This document shows positions 6,964-13,856 of a stretch of DNA of 19,394 nt, in pieces. Origin of the DNA: an uncultured Solirubrobacterales bacterium (GTDB lineage Bacteria; Actinomycetota; Thermoleophilia; Solirubrobacterales; Solirubrobacteraceae). How positions within the stretch are numbered: position 1 is the stretch's first letter; every line of letters begins with the position of its first letter. A program made the translations under genes and the position numbers. Location: contig CAJBXY010000047.1 in assembly GCA_903959665.1 (NCBI GenBank), positions 1-19,394 on the forward strand. The letters run 5' to 3'. The notes beneath the pieces are model-generated. The model did no database searches and had not been told where the DNA came from. It saw only the letters and a program-made list of their open reading frames with translations.

Positions 6964-7371
6964 ATGGAACGGACACTGATCCTTGTAAAGCCGGACGCGT
7001 TTGCCCGCAACCTCAGCGGCGAGATTATCGGCCGCTTCGAACGCAAAGGGCTGCAACTTGCGGCGATGAAGATGATGACTGCCAGCCGTGAACTCGCTGA
7101 AGCGCACTACGCCGAGCACGCCGAGCGCCCGTTCTTCGGCGAGCTAGTCGACTTCATCACCAGCGGCCCACTGGTGGCGATGATCCTCGAAGGTGATCAC
7201 GCCGTCACGGCGGCGCGCCAGGTGATCGGCGCGACCGATCCGATTGAGGCGACTATGGGCTCGATCCGCGCCGACTACGCGCTCGAGGTGGGGCGCAACA
7301 TGGTCCACGGTTCCGACTCCGACGAGTCGGCCGCCCGTGAGGCTGCACTCTTCTTCCCTGAGCTTGGCTGA
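6964..7371 (+). CDS. ndk: Nucleoside-diphosphate kinase
   Basis: Ndk moves the gamma phosphate from ATP to other NDPs through a phosphohistidine, which balances cytosolic NTP and dNTP pools. The 135-residue length is normal. The N-terminus MERTLILVKPDAFARN is the family start and fixes the ATG at 6964, although the frame is open further upstream inside the zinc-ribbon gene. The active-site histidine is His115 within NMVHGSDSDESA, the family signature. Other conserved parts are FERKGLQLAAMK (25-36) and GSIRADYAL (99-107). The ribosome-binding site is weak (AGCAGAGA). The TGA stop lies inside the start of maf, which overlaps by 8 bases if that gene begins at TTG 7364. The position after folC is the same in Mycobacterium and Streptomyces. 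Confidence 0.97.
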   Translation: MERTLILVKPDAFARNLSGEIIGRFERKGLQLAAMKMMTASRELAEAHYAEHAERPFFGELVDFITSGPLVAMILEGDHAVTAARQVIGATDPIEATMGSIRADYALEVGRNMVHGSDSDESAAREAALFFPELG

Positions 7372-8005
7372 CACGCTCGCTCCACTGGTTTGGAACCCGG
7401 CCTGGCGGCTGGTGCTGGCCTCTGCCTCACCGCAGCGCAGTGAGATCCTCAGCGGGCTAGGAATTGATTTTGAGGCGCGCCCGACTGCCGCGGATGAGTT
7501 GTCGGCGGGAGACCCCGTCGAGGTGGCGCTGGCCAACGCTGTCGCAAAGGCCGAGGCCGGGCGCGCGGCGCTAAGCGCTGAGGAGCGCGAAAGCTGCGTC
7601 GTTCTCGCCGCCGACACGGTTGTTGCGCTTGGAGAGAAGATCTACGGCAAACCGGCCGACGCCGAGCAGGCGCGGCGCTACCTGACCGAACTCTCAAGCG
7701 CCGCCCACGAGGTGATCGGCGGTATCGCACTAATTGACGTAGATGGAGCCAGACGTACCACTCTCGCAAGGACCGAGGTTGAGTTCCTCCCGCTGAGCGC
7801 CGAGCAGATCGCCGAGCAGATCGATCTCGACGAGTGGCAGGACCGCGCTGGCGGCTACGCAATTCAGCTCTCCGGCGACGAGATGGTGGCGCGCATTGGC
7901 GAAGATCGCCTCAACGTCGTAGGGCTCTCAGTAAGCGCTTTGGGCGGCCTTGTGCAAGGACTGTTGCCCACTGGAAGCAGCGCCCCTGATCGCTACACTG
8001 ATTAG
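7364..8005 (+). CDS. maf: Maf-family nucleotide pyrophosphatase
   Basis: Maf proteins hydrolyse non-canonical or pyrimidine nucleoside triphosphates to monophosphates, a house-cleaning activity sometimes linked to division and septum control. With a TTG start at 7364 the product is 213 residues. The N-terminal motif is LVLASASPQRSEIL (17-30), where the first Arg of the usual SPRR is Gln. The catalytic-site motif is AADTVVALGEKIYGKP, with Asp84 as likely base, followed by DEWQDRAGGYAIQ (156-168). The frame is open further upstream but that part is ndk read in another frame. A GTG at 7412 would cut off the first beta strand, so I prefer the TTG, which overlaps the ndk stop by 8 bases. maf next to mreBCD is a recurrent bacterial pairing (in E. 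coli mreBCD-yhdE-rng). Confidence 0.92.
   Translation: MADTLAPLVWNPAWRLVLASASPQRSEILSGLGIDFEARPTAADELSAGDPVEVALANAVAKAEAGRAALSAEERESCVVLAADTVVALGEKIYGKPADAEQARRYLTELSSAAHEVIGGIALIDVDGARRTTLARTEVEFLPLSAEQIAEQIDLDEWQDRAGGYAIQLSGDEMVARIGEDRLNVVGLSVSALGGLVQGLLPTGSSAPDRYTD
7994..7999 (+). promoter_or_regulatory. Putative -10 box for the mreB operon
   Basis: TACACT fits TANNNT and lies inside the last codons of maf. Transcription from it would start near 8006, placing the whole hairpin at 8008-8058 in the mreB leader. The hexamer 17 bases upstream (CTGGAA, 7971-7976) is a weak -35. Confidence 0.35.
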
Positions 8006-8007
8006 AC

Positions 8008-8058
8008 ACGCGGACCGTCGGTAATTCCGTTAAGGAATCGCCTTCCGCCCGCGTTTTT
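8008..8058 (+). terminator. Structured maf-mreB leader ending in a T-run (terminator or attenuator)
   Basis: This fills the 59-base maf-mreB gap. An outer stem pairs ACGCGG (8008-8013) with CCGCGT (8049-8054). An inner stem pairs GGTAATTCC (8020-8028) with GGAATCGCC (8034-8042) around GTTAA, with one mismatch and one wobble; its core ATTCC/GGAAT is perfect. The outer stem runs straight into TTTTT (8054-8058), as in an intrinsic terminator, and the mreB ATG follows 6 bases later. It is the only hairpin plus T-run I found in the window. It could end the ndk-maf transcript, or attenuate mreB if the promoter at 7994 is real. Confidence 0.5.
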
Positions 8059-8064
8059 CTGTCC

Positions 8065-9111
8065 ATGGGCGTCCTTAGCTACTTGACTGGAATGGGCGGC
8101 CGCGACATGGCCGTCGATCTTGGCACGGCCAATACGCTGGTTTATGTGCGCGGCAGGGGGATTGTGCTCTCTGAGCCGAGCGTTGTTGCGATCGACGCGC
8201 GCAGCGGCGAAGTTCACGCTGTTGGCGTTGAAGCAAAACGTATGCTCGGGCGTACACCGGGGACGATTCAGGCGATCCGGCCGCTGAAAGACGGAGTTAT
8301 CGCCGACTTCGATGTAACCGAAGCGATGCTGCGCCACTTCATCCAGAAAGTCCATCAAGGGCGCTGGGCGCACCCTCGAGTGGTTGTCTGTGTTCCGTCG
8401 GGCGTGACCGGCGTCGAGAAGCGCGCAGTCGAAGAGGCCTGCCTCTCTGCCGGCGCCCGCCAGGCCTACCTGATCGAGGAACCAATGGCCGCCGCGATTG
8501 GCGCTGGCCTGCCGATCGGCGAGCCGACCGGCTCGATGATCGTTGACATCGGCGGCGGCACCAGTGAGGTGGCCGTTATCTCGCTCGGAGGGATTGTCGT
8601 CTCACGCTCAATTAGAATTGGTGGAGATGAACTCGACGAGGCGATCATCAACTACGCGAAACGCGAGTACAAGCTCTTGATCGGCCAGCAGACCGCGGAG
8701 GAGCTAAAGCTTGAGATTGGCTCGGCCTTCCCGATGGCCGAGGAGTTTCAGGCCGAGATTCGCGGCCGCGACCTCGTAAGCGGGCTTCCCAAGACAATCG
8801 CCCTCAGCAGCGAAGAGGTGCGGGCATCGATCGAGGAGCCGCTCGCGCAGATCATTGCCGCGATCAAAGAGACTCTTGACAGCACGCCGCCGGAGCTCTC
8901 GTCAGACATCATGGACCGCGGCATCATGCTCGCCGGCGGCGGTGCCTTGCTGCGCGGCCTCGACGAGCGCCTGCGCAGCGAGACACACATGCCCGCCCAC
9001 CTTGCAGAATCACCTTTGACCTGTGTTGCCGTGGGCTCAGGTCGCTCACTGGAAGAATTTGAAGTCATTCACAAAACTAACCGCTCAGCAAGGAAGCGTC
9101 GCAGGCGCTAA
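8065..9111 (+). CDS. mreB: Rod shape-determining protein MreB
   Basis: MreB is a bacterial actin that forms membrane-bound filaments and positions the wall-elongation machinery. The 348-residue length is typical. The actin-fold nucleotide motifs are phosphate-1 DLGTANT (18-24) and phosphate-2 DIGGGT (161-166). The C-terminal MLAGGGALLRGLDERL is the adenosine/hinge region. The N-terminus MGVLSYLTGMGGRDMAVD carries a short hydrophobic lead that may touch the membrane. Downstream of the normal family end (VAVGSGRSLEEF) there is a basic tail, KTNRSARKRRRR (337-348). The ATG at 8065 lacks a ribosome-binding site and sits just after a hairpin and T-run. It heads the operon mreB-mreC-mreD-PBP2-rodA. 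Confidence 0.97.
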   Translation: MGVLSYLTGMGGRDMAVDLGTANTLVYVRGRGIVLSEPSVVAIDARSGEVHAVGVEAKRMLGRTPGTIQAIRPLKDGVIADFDVTEAMLRHFIQKVHQGRWAHPRVVVCVPSGVTGVEKRAVEEACLSAGARQAYLIEEPMAAAIGAGLPIGEPTGSMIVDIGGGTSEVAVISLGGIVVSRSIRIGGDELDEAIINYAKREYKLLIGQQTAEELKLEIGSAFPMAEEFQAEIRGRDLVSGLPKTIALSSEEVRASIEEPLAQIIAAIKETLDSTPPELSSDIMDRGIMLAGGGALLRGLDERLRSETHMPAHLAESPLTCVAVGSGRSLEEFEVIHKTNRSARKRRRR

Positions 9112-9116
9112 GCGCC
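9104..9116. repeat. Hairpin with the mreB stop codon as its loop
   Basis: GGCGC and GCGCC pair perfectly around TAA, which is the mreB stop codon. The repeat lies 44 bases before the mreC ATG and has no T-run. It may set mRNA stability between mreB and mreC, or be chance. Confidence 0.4.
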
Positions 9117-9160
9117 GCAGATAAGACGAACGCCATGCCTTGCCTAACAATCATTTTGAG

Positions 9161-10030
9161 ATGTACGACCGGACTATTCGTCGGCGGCGGCTAACGCTAG
9201 CGGCGCTACTGGCGTGCTCGCTGCTGCTGTTGACCGTCTACTTCGGCGAGTCAAACGGTGGCGCGCTTCACAACGTCCAGCGCGGAGTGTTTAGCGTCTT
9301 CGCGCCGATCCAGGAGGGCGCTTCGACGGTGCTCAAACCGGCTCGCGACCTGTTCGGCTGGTTCGGCGACACGATCGACGCCAAGGGCCGTCTAAGCGAA
9401 CTTGAAAGCTCCAACCAGCAGCTGCGCGCGCGAGCGATTGCCGGCAGTGAGGCGCTGCGAGTCAATCAGCAGCTACAGGGCTTGCTCAACCTCGACAATG
9501 CCGGTGGGCTGGCTGCAGCGAAACCGGTATCGGCGCGTGTTATTGGTCGTTCGCCGACGGTTTGGTATTCGACGGTGACAATCAACCAAGGCAGCGATAA
9601 CGGCATCAAGAACGGCAACCCGGTGATCAATGGCGACGGTTTGGTCGGCCAGGTGTCCACGGTTAGCGGCAACGCGTCGATCGTGACGCTACTCAGCGAC
9701 GGCGAGTTGGCTGTGCCAGCGCGCGTCAGTGCCGGCGGCGCCCAAGGAGTTGCTCAAGCGGGCGCCGGCGGGCCGGAGGATCTTCGACTCAAGTTCATAG
9801 CGCGCCGTTACCGCGTTGACCCAGGCGCCGCGGTCGTCACCGCCGGCACACTCTCAACCGCCCCGGGGCTTCAATCGCTCTACCCGCCGGGGATTCCGAT
9901 CGGGTCGGTCACAAGGGTCGTCGACCCCGGCACCGACGCGCAGAAGATCTACCTGCGCACCTACGCTGATCTGCAGAAGCTCGAAATCGTTCAGGTACTC
10001 ACAGCGCCGATAAACGGGAACCGCCGATGA
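9161..10030 (+). CDS. mreC: Rod shape-determining protein MreC
   Basis: MreC is a single-pass membrane protein whose outer part links MreB to PBP2 and RodA. From the ATG at 9161 it has 289 residues: a basic cytosolic start (MYDRTIRRRR), a membrane span at about 11-28, a coiled coil at about 68-110, and the two-barrel MreC domain with motifs such as VIGRSPTVWYSTVTINQGS and GLVGQVSTV. The near-C-terminal segment YPPGIPIGSV is also typical. A TTG at 9140 would add 7 residues (MPNNHFE). Neither start has a good ribosome-binding site; I prefer the ATG because the family usually begins close to the basic patch. The TGA overlaps the mreD ATG as ATGA, which implies coupled translation. Confidence 0.93.
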   Translation: MYDRTIRRRRLTLAALLACSLLLLTVYFGESNGGALHNVQRGVFSVFAPIQEGASTVLKPARDLFGWFGDTIDAKGRLSELESSNQQLRARAIAGSEALRVNQQLQGLLNLDNAGGLAAAKPVSARVIGRSPTVWYSTVTINQGSDNGIKNGNPVINGDGLVGQVSTVSGNASIVTLLSDGELAVPARVSAGGAQGVAQAGAGGPEDLRLKFIARRYRVDPGAAVVTAGTLSTAPGLQSLYPPGIPIGSVTRVVDPGTDAQKIYLRTYADLQKLEIVQVLTAPINGNRR

Positions 10031-10596
10031 ACCTCAACTACCGAACGCTCGGCTGGCGCCTGGCTTTGATCTGCGTGGTAACCGTCGTCTTCCAGGTCGC
10101 TGCCGTATCGCAGGTTGAGATCCTCGGTGCACATGCCGACCTCGTGCCGCTCGTCGCTGCCTCGGTCGGCCTGATCGTCGGCGCGTTGCCGGGCGCAATC
10201 TTCGGCTTCGCGATCGGCATGCTGCTCGACTTCGCGCTCGTTGAAACTGTAGGAGTCGCTTCCTTGATTCTGCTCGCGATCGGCTATGCGAGCGGCCGGC
10301 TGCGCGAACTGCGCGACCCGCAAGGGGCAATCGTCCCACTGCTCGTCGGCGCGACCGCGACCGCCGCCGCGCAGATCGGCTTCTCGCTGCTGACCTTCCT
10401 ACTCGGGCAGACGGTTCCGTTTGGCTGGTCGCTGCTTTGGGAGCTGCTTGGCACGGTCGCCTTCAACGCCGCGATTGCGATCCCGGTCTACCTCGTGATC
10501 CGCCGCTGCCTGCTGGCCGCGCTCCCGGAAGATCCGCGCCGTCGCCGACGCCGCGCCTACACAACCGGCGGTCTATCACCGCTCTCGAGATCATGA
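10027..10596 (+). CDS. mreD: Rod shape-determining protein MreD
   Basis: MreD is a small integral membrane partner of MreC in the elongasome. The product has 189 residues and five or six hydrophobic segments starting at about residue 10, for example LALICVVTVVFQVAAV and GAIFGFAIGMLLDFALVE. The pattern GxxxGxxxGMLLD in the middle of the protein is common in MreD. The C-terminus ends in a cytosolic Arg-rich patch (DPRRRRRRAY). The ATG at 10027 overlaps the mreC stop and the TGA overlaps the PBP2 ATG, both as ATGA. MreD diverges quickly in sequence, so the call rests on length, membrane pattern and its position between mreC and PBP2. Confidence 0.93.
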   Translation: MNLNYRTLGWRLALICVVTVVFQVAAVSQVEILGAHADLVPLVAASVGLIVGALPGAIFGFAIGMLLDFALVETVGVASLILLAIGYASGRLRELRDPQGAIVPLLVGATATAAAQIGFSLLTFLLGQTVPFGWSLLWELLGTVAFNAAIAIPVYLVIRRCLLAALPEDPRRRRRRAYTTGGLSPLSRS

Positions 10597-12647
10597 TCGA
10601 CCCACTCGACAAACCACCGCTGCGCAGCATCGGCGAATCGCCGCTGACGCCGCAGCTCGCGATGCGTGTTGCCGTGCTCGGCGGGATCGCTTTAGTGCTC
10701 TTCTCGATCATCTTTTTCAAGCTCTGGTTCCTGCAGGTGCTAACCGGCGATCAAGCGGTCCGCGAGGCCGCCAATAACCGCGTCAGAACGGTCGCCGTGG
10801 CGGCGCCGCGCGGCGCGATCCTTGATCGCAGCGGCAAGACGCTGGTTGAGAACCGCCCCGCCTCCGTGATGCAGCTTGACCCAGCCCAGCTGCCGGCTGA
10901 AACGCGTGCGGCGGCCGCCACGTGGGGGCAGGCGATGACGACTTGGGCGCGCAAGCCGCGCGGCCAAAGAGGGCCGAGGCCAAAGATCCCAGCCCCAGCC
11001 AACGCGGCGCTCGAGCAACGCTACGCAAAGCTCGCGGCGGCGCTGGGAATCTCAAGCAAGACGATCAACGCGCGAGTGATCCAGCAGCTGGCCCAGCTCC
11101 CGTACGCCAACGTGCGCGTTCAAGTTGATGTTCCGACCGGGGTGCGCAACTACCTTCTGGAGCGCCCCGGCCAGTTCCCGGGCGTGAGCGTTGATCAGGT
11201 GTACGTGCGCCGCTACCCCGGTGGCGTCGGCGCAGCGCAGCTACTGGGCGCCGTTGGCCAAGTCAGCCCCGAACAGCTGAAAGCCGATTCGTTCCGCGGC
11301 GTCATCTCAGGTGCGATCGTCGGGCAAGAGGGGCTGGAGCGCTCCTACGATCGTTACCTGCGCGGAGCCGATGGAACCAAGAGCATCACGATCGACGCTG
11401 CTGGGAAGCTCAAGGGACAGCGGATTTCGCGCGAATCGCGAGCCGGTGACAGCGTCCGCACCTCGCTCGATTCGAAGCTGCAGCGCAGCGGTGAAGCGGC
11501 GTTGGCCTCAGCGATGAGCGGCGACGGTACGGCCGGCGCCTTCGTCGCGCTAGACCCGCGCGACGGCCGCGTTCTGGCGCTCGGCTCAGCGCCGACCTAT
11601 GACCCGAGCGTGCGCGCCAAGCCGATCGCAACACAAGCCGATTACGAACGACTCTTTGGCGAAGCGGCCGGCGCCCCGCTCTTCAACCGCGCGATCAGTG
11701 GCGGTTATCCGACAGGTTCGATCTTCAAGCCGATCACTGCGCTCGCTGCGCTCGACGGCGGCGTAATCACGGCCGACCGAAGCATCAGCGATCCAGGCGT
11801 GCTCACCGTCGGCTCGCAGAAGTTCTACAACGCCGGCCGCCAAGCGAACGGGCCGGTCAGCCTCGTGCGCGCACTGCAAGTTTCCTCAGACGTCTACTTC
11901 TACACGCTCGGCCGCGACGCCAACCCGTTGAAGGGTCAGATCATCCAAAGTTGGGCGCGCAAACTGGGCCTCGACAAGGCAACCGGGATCGACCTTCCCG
12001 GCGAGGCCTCTGGAACGATTCCTGATCGCCAGTGGCGCGCCAAACAGAACGCTAAAGAGGTCGCGTGGGAGAAGGAGACCGGAAAGAAGTGCCCGCCCGA
12101 CTGCCTCTATTCGGATAAGCGGCCTTGGTCGGTCGGCGACAACATCCAACTCTCAGTCGGTCAGGGCGACGTGCAAGCCTCGCCGCTGCAGATGGCCGTC
12201 GCATACTCGGCTATCGCCAACGGTGGCACGGTCGTGCGGCCGCATCTGGGAATGACGATCGAAAGCGAAACCGGCCGCCAGCTGGAGCGGATTGAAGCGC
12301 CACCGCTGCGGCGCGTCGTGATCGACCCCAGCTACCAGAAGTCAATCCTTGACGGCCTCCACCAATCGACGCTCGACGATGGCACCTCGGCCGATGTCTT
12401 CAGCGGCTGGAACCAAGCGAAGTTCCCCGTCTACGGAAAAACCGGCACGGCCGAACGGCCGCCACGGCCCGACCAGTCGTGGTACGCGGCCTACGTCCCC
12501 AGCGCGACAAAGCCGATCGTGATCGTCGCCACCGTCGAGGACGGCGGCTTCGGTGCCGAAGCGGCAGCCCCTGCGGTCTGCGAGATGCTCGCGACATGGT
12601 TCTCGCAGCCGGACAGCTGTTCGGCCGGAAGCTCGAGGACGCGATGA
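10593..12647 (+). CDS. mrdA: Penicillin-binding protein 2 (class B transpeptidase of the elongasome)
   Basis: This enzyme cross-links peptidoglycan during lateral wall growth, paired with RodA. The product has 684 residues: a short cytosolic start, one membrane span at about 24-47, the dimerisation/pedestal domain containing RGAILDRSGKTL, and a transpeptidase domain. Its active-site motifs are Ser376-Ile-Phe-Lys379 (PTGSIFKP), Ser431-Ser-Asp433 and Lys616-Thr-Gly618 (YGKTGTAE). A basic, proline-rich insertion (about 110-130, ARKPRGQRGPRPKIPAP) interrupts the pedestal domain. The transpeptidase domain carries a close cysteine pair, Cys500 and Cys504 (KCPPDC), which could form a disulfide outside the cell. 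The start is the ATG at 10593 in ATGA overlap with mreD; the same frame is open for 52 codons upstream inside mreD but that part is not homologous. It ends in ATGA shared with rodA. Confidence 0.96.
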   Translation: MIDPLDKPPLRSIGESPLTPQLAMRVAVLGGIALVLFSIIFFKLWFLQVLTGDQAVREAANNRVRTVAVAAPRGAILDRSGKTLVENRPASVMQLDPAQLPAETRAAAATWGQAMTTWARKPRGQRGPRPKIPAPANAALEQRYAKLAAALGISSKTINARVIQQLAQLPYANVRVQVDVPTGVRNYLLERPGQFPGVSVDQVYVRRYPGGVGAAQLLGAVGQVSPEQLKADSFRGVISGAIVGQEGLERSYDRYLRGADGTKSITIDAAGKLKGQRISRESRAGDSVRTSLDSKLQRSGEAALASAMSGDGTAGAFVALDPRDGRVLALGSAPTYDPSVRAKPIATQADYERLFGEAAGAPLFNRAISGGYPTGSIFKPITALAALDGGVITADRSISDPGVLTVGSQKFYNAGRQANGPVSLVRALQVSSDVYFYTLGRDANPLKGQIIQSWARKLGLDKATGIDLPGEASGTIPDRQWRAKQNAKEVAWEKETGKKCPPDCLYSDKRPWSVGDNIQLSVGQGDVQASPLQMAVAYSAIANGGTVVRPHLGMTIESETGRQLERIEAPPLRRVVIDPSYQKSILDGLHQSTLDDGTSADVFSGWNQAKFPVYGKTGTAERPPRPDQSWYAAYVPSATKPIVIVATVEDGGFGAEAAAPAVCEMLATWFSQPDSCSAGSSRTR

Positions 12648-13843
12648 GCGCGACGACCGTAATTCAACGCAGCGGCGAGGACACAAAGGCTGAGAAGGCG
12701 CTCGGCTTGCAGCTGCCGTTCGACCTCGTTCTGGTGCTCGCGACGCTCGGGCTCGCGGCCTGCTCACTGCTAACGATTGCTTCGGCGACCGCCAACGACA
12801 TCCCCGGAAGCCCCGACTACTACCTGATCAGGCAACTGATCTACTACGTCGTCGGCGCGCTGCTGGCGGCGGTGCTTTGGCGCAGCGACTACTCGCGCCT
12901 GCGCGAGCTCAAGTACTTCCTCTACGGCCTGCTGATTCTCTCAATCCTGACCGTCATCGCCTTCGGCTCCGTCGCGCGCGGTTCGCGCCGCGCAGTCGAC
13001 CTTCCACTCTTCTCGTTCCAGGCTTCCGAGCTAGGAAAGGTTCTGTTGATCGTTTCGCTTTCGGCGTTCGCGATCGACATGACGCGCCGCATGGCGGACA
13101 GTCGAACGACCGTCCGTTTGATGCTGATCGGGTTTGCGCCCGCAGCTCTCGTGATGCTTCAACCTGACCTTGGCTCGGCCCTGGTTTTTGTCGCCATTAC
13201 TTTGGCGATCCTATTCATCGCAGGCGTTCCGTGGCAGCACTTCGCGGCGTTTGGCGCTCTCGCCGCAGTGGCGATCGCGCTCTCGCTGGCCGTGCTCCCA
13301 AGCGTCGGCATAAACGTATTGCATGGTTATCAGAAGGATCGCCTGACGGCGTTCCTGCACCCGTCCGAGACATCGGGCAAAGAGGGCTACCAGCAGAACC
13401 AGTCGCGCATCGCGATCGGGTCCGGCGAAAAGACCGGGCGCGGCAGCAGCGCAACTCAGACCAAGTACAACTTCCTCCCCGAACACCACACCGATTTTAT
13501 TTTCGCCGTAGTTGGCGAACGGTGGGGATTCGCGGGGGCGGCACTCGTCCTTTCGCTCTACGCGCTGCTGATTTGGCGCGCGCTGCGAATACTGACGATG
13601 GCGAAGAACCTCTACGGCGCCTTATTGGCCGGGGGTATCGTTGTGATGCTCATGTTCCAGGTCTTCGTCAACGTTGGAATGACGGTCGGCGTAATGCCGA
13701 TTACGGGAATTCCGTTGCCGCTGATGAGTTACGGGGGCTCGTCGCTGATAGCGACGATGCTGGCCGTCGGTCTGCTGCAGTCGATCTACGCTCAAGGCCG
13801 CAGGGCCTCGATGTCACAGGGACGGGTGCTCCAATTCCAATGA
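12644..13843 (+). CDS. rodA: Peptidoglycan glycosyltransferase RodA (SEDS family)
   Basis: RodA polymerises lipid II into glycan strands for the elongasome. The product from the ATG at 12644 has 399 residues, with about ten hydrophobic segments after a polar start of roughly 25 residues. The large outer loop contains NFLPEHHTDFIFAVVGE; Asp284 there matches the aspartate shown to be essential in E. coli and Thermus RodA. The C-terminal signature VMPITGIPLPLMSYGGSS is diagnostic of the FtsW/RodA/SpoVE family. Adjacency to PBP2 and mreBCD supports RodA rather than FtsW. The start overlaps the PBP2 stop as ATGA; the same frame is open upstream inside the PBP2 gene but is not homologous there. A gap of 13 bases separates it from the RNase gene. 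Confidence 0.96.
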   Translation: MSATTVIQRSGEDTKAEKALGLQLPFDLVLVLATLGLAACSLLTIASATANDIPGSPDYYLIRQLIYYVVGALLAAVLWRSDYSRLRELKYFLYGLLILSILTVIAFGSVARGSRRAVDLPLFSFQASELGKVLLIVSLSAFAIDMTRRMADSRTTVRLMLIGFAPAALVMLQPDLGSALVFVAITLAILFIAGVPWQHFAAFGALAAVAIALSLAVLPSVGINVLHGYQKDRLTAFLHPSETSGKEGYQQNQSRIAIGSGEKTGRGSSATQTKYNFLPEHHTDFIFAVVGERWGFAGAALVLSLYALLIWRALRILTMAKNLYGALLAGGIVVMLMFQVFVNVGMTVGVMPITGIPLPLMSYGGSSLIATMLAVGLLQSIYAQGRRASMSQGRVLQFQ

Positions 13844-13856
13844 AAAGAGCAACCCA

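Noticed and set aside
6421..7119. 232-residue open frame on the minus strand across the zinc-ribbon gene and ndk
   Set aside because: Arg-rich shadow translation with no recognisable domain; both plus-strand genes are well supported.
7244..7363. N-terminal extension of maf into ndk
   Set aside because: These 40 codons are ndk read in another frame and unlike Maf. The TTG at 7364 is the first sensible start.
10437..10592. N-terminal extension of PBP2 into mreD
   Set aside because: The frame is open but Arg/Pro-rich and lies within mreD. Homology and the ATGA overlap place the start at 10593.
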